Source: Pseudanabaena sp. M085S1SP2A07QC
Lineage (GTDB): Bacteria; Cyanobacteriota; Cyanobacteriia; Pseudanabaenales; Pseudanabaenaceae
Length of the DNA stretch: 35,042 bases
Assembly (NCBI GenBank): GCA_020404895.1
Contig: JADBWK010000172.1
Location: forward strand, 1-35,042
Direction: 5' to 3'
Shown piece after piece: positions 31,637-35,042 of this stretch. Made by a program: the position numbers and the translations under genes. The stretch's first letter is position 1. Every line of letters begins with the position of its first letter. The notes beneath the pieces were generated by a model that was given only the letters and a program-made list of their open reading frames with translations, made no database searches and was not told where the DNA came from.

Positions 31637-32445
31637 GCGCATATTTCTCTATTTTTATAGGATACACGCAAAAGCTGCCAAATTTGCTGAAACCACTTCC
31701 GCGCATCACTCGAAGAATCCCCACAATAGCGGCAAACTAAACCACAAAGCGATCGCGTTACTCCTGATACACCCTGATAATTGCCCTGCGCCCAAGTCGA
31801 ACGAATGCGTGTAATTAATTCTGGCTCAACGGTTGCGCCGACAAAGATAAAACTCGCGGCAATCGCATAGTTATTTAATCCATTAGGACTTCCTAACATT
31901 TCGGTATTTCCATTCAGATGTTGCCGATCGATCCACAGTGGCATCTGGTCACGCCATACCTCCGTATGCGATCGCCAATTACCATCGATAAATTTTTCGC
32001 CGCTTGCTGTACGACCAAATCTGACTATCTCCCATAGTGTACAGGTTGCGTCTGGGGCAAGGTCAATTCTTGTGGTTTGGCGATATTGTGATGCAGCGAA
32101 GGCGATCGTTTCTTGAGGAAACCATTCTAAACTTGCGCCTTCATCGATGCGAAAGTGCATGTTTTGTAAAGACTCTTCGCCATTACTGCGATAGATTTTA
32201 CTGGCGGTGGCGGTGGTTAGCAATGCTTGAGTATGTGGTGCGAGATGGATTTTTGCGGACAGGCGATCGCCTCCGACAAGACCGCCTGCGGTATGCAATA
32301 AAATGCAATGACAAACTTCTTCACCTTCGGGATAAAGCGATCGCTGAATTTTCCAAGGTGCTACGGTGTAATTACGGGTTAATACGGTTTGTTGATTCCG
32401 TTTCGCAAATTCTAATTCTAATTCTCCCGCCCAAGGTGCAGCCAT
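31621..32445 (-). CDS. ureD: Urease accessory protein UreD (UreH)
   Basis: This 274-residue scaffold protein of urease maturation binds the apoenzyme and receives UreF and UreG for nickel insertion. Conserved stretches are HTAGGLVGGDRLSAKIHLAP, ALLTTATASKIYRS and SLEWFPQETIAFAASQYRQ, and the C-terminal PRVW is intact. No ureE, ureF or ureG is found in this window. A Uma2 gene ends 8 bp upstream on the same strand, which makes ureD dependent on or coupled to that gene's transcript. Confidence 0.94.
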   Translation of the reverse strand: MAAPWAGELELEFAKRNQQTVLTRNYTVAPWKIQRSLYPEGEEVCHCILLHTAGGLVGGDRLSAKIHLAPHTQALLTTATASKIYRSNGEESLQNMHFRIDEGASLEWFPQETIAFAASQYRQTTRIDLAPDATCTLWEIVRFGRTASGEKFIDGNWRSHTEVWRDQMPLWIDRQHLNGNTEMLGSPNGLNNYAIAASFIFVGATVEPELITRIRSTWAQGNYQGVSGVTRSLCGLVCRYCGDSSSDARKWFQQIWQLLRVSYKNREICAPRVW

Positions 32446-32453
32446 AGGAATAT

Positions 32454-33077
32454 CTAGTTAATTTTGTGCATAGGAAACATATCATTTAAAGCGATCGCTA
32501 CATCAGGAAAAGCTTGCATCGTAATACTATCATCGCTATTCAGAATGAGTTTTTCGCGATAAACACCTTCTTCTGGCTGGCGAAATACATAAACTTGACG
32601 CTTTTGTAGATCTAGAATCCAATATTCTAAAACCCGATTTTTGGCATAGATACGGGCTTTTTGATTACGATCTTTAGCAATGGTTGAATCGGCAACTTCG
32701 ATCAATAGATAAATATCAGGTGCTTCAGGATGTCTAAAGGAATATTCATCAGCATCAAATCTCACAACGGCAAGATCTGGCTCTGGTTCGGAATCATTGC
32801 CTAGAATCACGGGTAACTGGACGCGAATTTCAGCGCGATCGCTTAGCAATTGAAATAGTAATCGACTACTACGTTGCACACTTGCAGCATGAAATGGTCG
32901 TTGTGGACTCATACAAACAATTTTTCCTTCCAACAGTTCTACGCGATCGTCCTCATCCAAAATTCCTGCTTCAATCATTTGGTGATAATCAGCGATCGAC
33001 CAGAGACGGATTTGAGGCTCACGTTCTTGTTCTATTTGGGTATCGATTACAGTTGCTTGCATGATGGTAATACTCAC
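32454..33077 (-). CDS. Uma2 family (DUF820) endonuclease-like protein
   Basis: This 207-residue protein starts with GTG at 33077 (MSITIMQATVIDTQI) or ATG at 33062. Uma2 features are DYHQMIEAGILDEDDRVELL, EGKIVCMSPQ, EPEPDLAVVRFD, IYLLIEVADSTIAKDRNQK and YAKNRVLEYWILD, with the acidic residues of the PD-(D/E)xK core in place. It belongs to a different Uma2 subgroup from the two tandem copies between ureA and ureB. Its first 60 codons and upstream DNA are duplicated at 33939-34168. It ends 8 bp before ureD. Confidence 0.88.
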   Translation of the reverse strand: MSITIMQATVIDTQIEQEREPQIRLWSIADYHQMIEAGILDEDDRVELLEGKIVCMSPQRPFHAASVQRSSRLLFQLLSDRAEIRVQLPVILGNDSEPEPDLAVVRFDADEYSFRHPEAPDIYLLIEVADSTIAKDRNQKARIYAKNRVLEYWILDLQKRQVYVFRQPEEGVYREKLILNSDDSITMQAFPDVAIALNDMFPMHKIN

Positions 33078-33134
33078 AGCTTAGCTATGTTGATTTTAGC
33101 AAAATATGAAGTAACGCTCTAGAACATTCAGCAT
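32905..33134. repeat. 230-bp direct repeat, copy 1
   Basis: It covers the start of the Uma2 gene and about 57 bp upstream. It aligns with 33939-34168 over 230 bp without gaps and with about 20 mismatches counted by eye. Confidence 0.9.
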
Positions 33135-33203
33135 CTCATCAAAATTGCTTAGCAAGATTAGGATTGAGGAGGATGAGGAATTGATCGACTCAAGAGAGAT
33201 GTT

Positions 33204-33232
33204 TTGACAACGTGATTCTAGAGAACATTTAA
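33204..33232 (+). promoter_or_regulatory. Possible promoter for the toxin-antitoxin pair
   Basis: TTGACA at 33204-33209 lies 17 bp before ATTTAA at 33227-33232, a good -35 with a weak -10. A further TATACT at 33288-33293 lacks a matching -35. Both are upstream of the antitoxin ATG at 33340. Confidence 0.25.
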
Positions 33233-33339
33233 AGCTGTTTTAAATCACAAAAAAGCGATCGTACTATATTCCTGAGTGTGTTAGCTTTATACTATGTGAT
33301 TTTATGACTAAAACTACTACTAATGGCTAGGGATGAATA

Positions 33340-33549
33340 ATGCTAGAAGTTACCTTGTCACAACATTATCAGATTTCTATCCCACAGGAAATTAGAGATT
33401 TATTAAATTTACAAGTGGGACAAAAGTTTTCGGTTGTTTTAAAAAACGATTCAATTACGCTTGTCCCTAAATCTTCTATGCAATCATTCCGAGGTATCTT
33501 AAAAGGAGCTAATACTCACAATGTACGCGATCGCAGTGAAAGAGTATGA
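33340..33549 (+). CDS. AbrB/SpoVT-type antitoxin
   Basis: This 69-residue protein has an N-terminal swapped-hairpin beta-barrel (VTLSQHYQISIPQEIRDLLN, LQVGQKFSVVL) that binds DNA as a dimer. A C-terminal tail (SMQSFRGILKGANTHNVRDR) is of the kind that wraps the cognate toxin. It overlaps the toxin gene by four bases (ATGA). Such antitoxins usually repress their own operon together with the toxin. Confidence 0.85.
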   Translation: MLEVTLSQHYQISIPQEIRDLLNLQVGQKFSVVLKNDSITLVPKSSMQSFRGILKGANTHNVRDRSERV

Positions 33550-33926
33550 AGTTTCTCGTTGATACTTGTGGATGGTTGGAGTGGTTGACTGATGGTGTAT
33601 TGGCTGATGAGTTTGCTCCTTATTTAAACGATCTCGATAATTTGATTGTTCCGACTTCCATACAATACGAGTTGCATAAATGGATATGCCGCGAACGCGA
33701 TGTGGAATTGGCTATGGAAATCATTGAACTTACTCAGCAATCTACTGTAATTCCGTTGACTCAATCTCTGGCGTTACTTGCTTCGGAATTATCACAAAAG
33801 CATAAATTGAGTTTTGCGGATTCAATTATCTATGCAACAGCCCAGCAAGAGAATGTTAAGCTTATTACATCAGATAATCATTTTGAAGGGTTGCCTGATG
33901 TAATTTATTTCTCTAAAAAGTCTTGA
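33546..33926 (+). CDS. PIN-domain ribonuclease toxin (VapC-like)
   Basis: This 126-residue PIN-domain protein has the expected acidic metal-binding residues: Asp6 (FLVDTCGW), Glu42 (YELHKW), Asp92 (FADSIIYATA) and Asp110 (ITSDNHFEGL). VapC toxins are Mg2+-dependent RNases that act on tRNA or rRNA. The gene overlaps the antitoxin gene and ends 12 bp before the second 230-bp repeat. All key residues are intact, so the module is probably functional. Confidence 0.88.
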   Translation: MKFLVDTCGWLEWLTDGVLADEFAPYLNDLDNLIVPTSIQYELHKWICRERDVELAMEIIELTQQSTVIPLTQSLALLASELSQKHKLSFADSIIYATAQQENVKLITSDNHFEGLPDVIYFSKKS

Positions 33927-33928
33927 AC

Positions 33929-34111
33929 TTACACTTGCGGACTCATACAAACAATTTTTCCTTCCAACAGTTCTACGCGATCGTCCTCATCTAAAATTCC
34001 TGCTTCGATCATTTGGTGATAATCAGCGATCGACCAGAGACGGATTTGTGGCTCAAGTTCTTGTTCTATTTGGGCATCAATTAGAGTTGCTTGCATAACA
34101 GTAATACTCAC
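33929..34111 (-). pseudogene. Uma2 N-terminal fragment, duplicate
   Basis: The first 59 residues (MSITVMQATLIDAQIEQELE to EGKIVCMSPQ) are nearly identical to the start of the Uma2 gene at 33077. The frame then stops at the junction with the toxin gene's 3' end. The PD-(D/E)xK core is absent, so this is a non-functional copy. Confidence 0.85.
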
Positions 34112-34168
34112 AGCTTAGCTATGTTAATTTTAGCAAAAAACGAAGTAAAGCGCTGGAATGCTTAGCAT
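33939..34168. repeat. 230-bp direct repeat, copy 2
   Basis: This is the second copy of 32905-33134, in the same orientation. The two copies flank the toxin-antitoxin module. A small palindrome AATGCTTAGCATT lies at its outer end (34158-34170). Confidence 0.9.
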
Positions 34169-34189
34169 TTGCTATTATCTAAATTTCAT

Positions 34190-35042
34190 CTAGCGATCGA
34201 GCGGACTAATTACGCCTTTACCACCCCGATTGAGGACGTGAGTATAAACCATCGTGGTTTGAACGTCTTTATGCCCTAATAACTCCTGTACGGTACGAAT
34301 ATCGTAGCCATTTTCTAACAAATGGGTAGCAAAACTATGCCGCAAAGTATGCGGAGTAGCATTTTTGCTTATCCCTGCTTGCCTTAAGGCTCGCTTCATC
34401 GCCCTCTGAATCCGATCTTCGGAAAGATGATGTCGTCCTTTGCGACCAGTGCGCGGATCGACAGAGTGAGTTGGTGATGGGAAAATATATTGCCAGTGCC
34501 AATCCCTTGCTGCATTGGGATATTTAACAGTTAATGCATAGGGCAGTTCTACTTCGCCCAATCCTTTCACCAGATCGATATTACGCAAAGCCTGTGCATA
34601 ACTCAACTGTTGCCGCAATGGTTCCGTTAGTTTTTCAGGCAACATCGTCATCCGATCCTGTTCGCCCTTGCCGTCGCGAATGATAATCTCTTTCCGCTCG
34701 AAGTCTACATCTTTAACCCGCAGTTGCAGTCCTTCCATTAGTCGCATTCCCGTTCCATAGAGCAATTGTAAAAACAGTCCCTCTACTCCATCCACAAGTG
34801 CCAAAATCTTCTGAACCTCATTACGATTCAAGACTACTGGCAATCTTTTTGGTCGTCTCGCTCTCTCAATATTATCGATGTCGGGCAAGTCGCTCTTGAA
34901 AACCTGACGATACAAAAACAGCAGTGCTGATAGGGCAATATTTTGAGTGGAAGCAGCAACATTTTTGTGCGTAGCAAGATGAGATAAATAAGTGCGAATT
35001 TCATCAACGCCCATTTCTTGCGGATGGCGCTTATTGTGAAAA
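34190..35042 (-). CDS. intI: Integron-type tyrosine recombinase (IntI), 5' end outside window
   Basis: At least 283 residues are present. The frame continues past the internal ATG at 35014 to the window edge, with FHNKRHPQEMGVDEIRTYLS as in IntI N-terminal domains, so that ATG is not the start. Catalytic residues are complete: Arg in GTGMRLMEGLQLRVKDVDF, HTLRHSFATHLLE, LLGHKD and the nucleophile Tyr in TTMVYTHV. The stretch YPNAARDWHWQYIFPSP with RTGRKGRHHLSEDRIQRA is the extra IntI-specific domain that separates integron integrases from XerC/D. The attI site and any cassettes would be expected to the right of the window. Confidence 0.88.
   Translation of the reverse strand, partial: FHNKRHPQEMGVDEIRTYLSHLATHKNVAASTQNIALSALLFLYRQVFKSDLPDIDNIERARRPKRLPVVLNRNEVQKILALVDGVEGLFLQLLYGTGMRLMEGLQLRVKDVDFERKEIIIRDGKGEQDRMTMLPEKLTEPLRQQLSYAQALRNIDLVKGLGEVELPYALTVKYPNAARDWHWQYIFPSPTHSVDPRTGRKGRHHLSEDRIQRAMKRALRQAGISKNATPHTLRHSFATHLLENGYDIRTVQELLGHKDVQTTMVYTHVLNRGGKGVISPLDR

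Noticed and set aside
31569-31814. Plus-strand frame of 81 codons over the ureD end
   Set aside because: It runs through the palindrome and antisense to ureD, with no ribosome-binding site or recognisable motif.
33135-34190. attC sites around the toxin-antitoxin module
   Set aside because: I looked for paired RYYYAAC and GTTRRRY cores with an attC-like fold because of the nearby integrase and saw none. The small palindromes here are too short.
34190-35014. Integrase as a complete 274-residue gene starting at 35014
   Set aside because: The frame stays open to the window edge with residues that match IntI N-terminal domains, so the gene is partial at its 5' end.
1-35042. CRISPR arrays, rRNA and tRNA genes
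   Set aside because: No regularly spaced direct repeats, rRNA-like stretches or cloverleaf-forming sequences with CCA-type ends were recognised. A tRNAscan or Rfam search would be decisive.

Overview
The window looks like cyanobacterial chromosome, probably of the Pseudanabaena type. The evidence is many copies of the HIP1 octamer GCGATCGC, a gene for the NDH-1 assembly factor CRR6, a cyanobacterial peroxiredoxin-like protein, a ComFB protein, DevB/DevC-type exporter remnants and several Uma2 genes. The genus is inferred from overall character only.

Layout. At 1-325 the end of an insertion sequence interrupts a small gene that resembles an antibiotic-biosynthesis-monooxygenase (ABM) protein. 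At 572-4358 lie four minus-strand genes: crr6, a DnaJ-type co-chaperone, a PMT-family glycosyltransferase and a DsbA-like lipoprotein. At 4511-8972 are a tiny secreted peptide, a peroxiredoxin-like protein, a ComFB protein just downstream of a GH57 glucan hydrolase, and a divergent DUF192 lipoprotein. At 9139-13197 are an FtsL-like membrane protein, glmS and a Tat-exported amine oxidase. At 13340-13933 an IS630 relic cuts a VanZ-like gene. At 13959-22451 are a Gfo/Idh/MocA oxidoreductase, cobO, a Ca2+/H+ exchanger, an HNH nuclease, a coupled methyltransferase / SPL-type radical-SAM pair, ribD and leuA. At 22864-25537 are two proteins I cannot name. At 25632-27500 is a decayed devBC exporter locus. 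At 27711-33077 is a urease cluster that, in transcription order, reads uma2-ureD-ureA-uma2-uma2-ureB-ureC. At 33340-34168 a toxin-antitoxin pair sits between two 230-bp direct repeats. At the right edge is an integron-type integrase whose 5' end runs out of the window.

The most striking structure is not a gene. About eighteen long palindromes (12-31 bp arms, mostly perfect) lie in the intergenic gaps. Nearly every stem is different, but the apex is repeatedly GCGAAGC or GCAAAGC (or the complement), and stems tend to begin with A-tracts and end with T-tracts. Many overlap or abut stop codons, so they can act as terminators in both directions. Several show signs of mobility: a 15-bp duplication of the ureD end flanks one, a 108-bp nested inverted repeat sits at the broken 5' end of devB, and a partial duplication flanks the one between leuA and ribD. 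This looks like a family of elements whose arms are kept complementary while their sequence diverges.

The right-hand 10 kb (devBC relics, invading uma2 genes, toxin-antitoxin pair, integrase) reads as a plastic accessory region next to ordinary metabolic genes.
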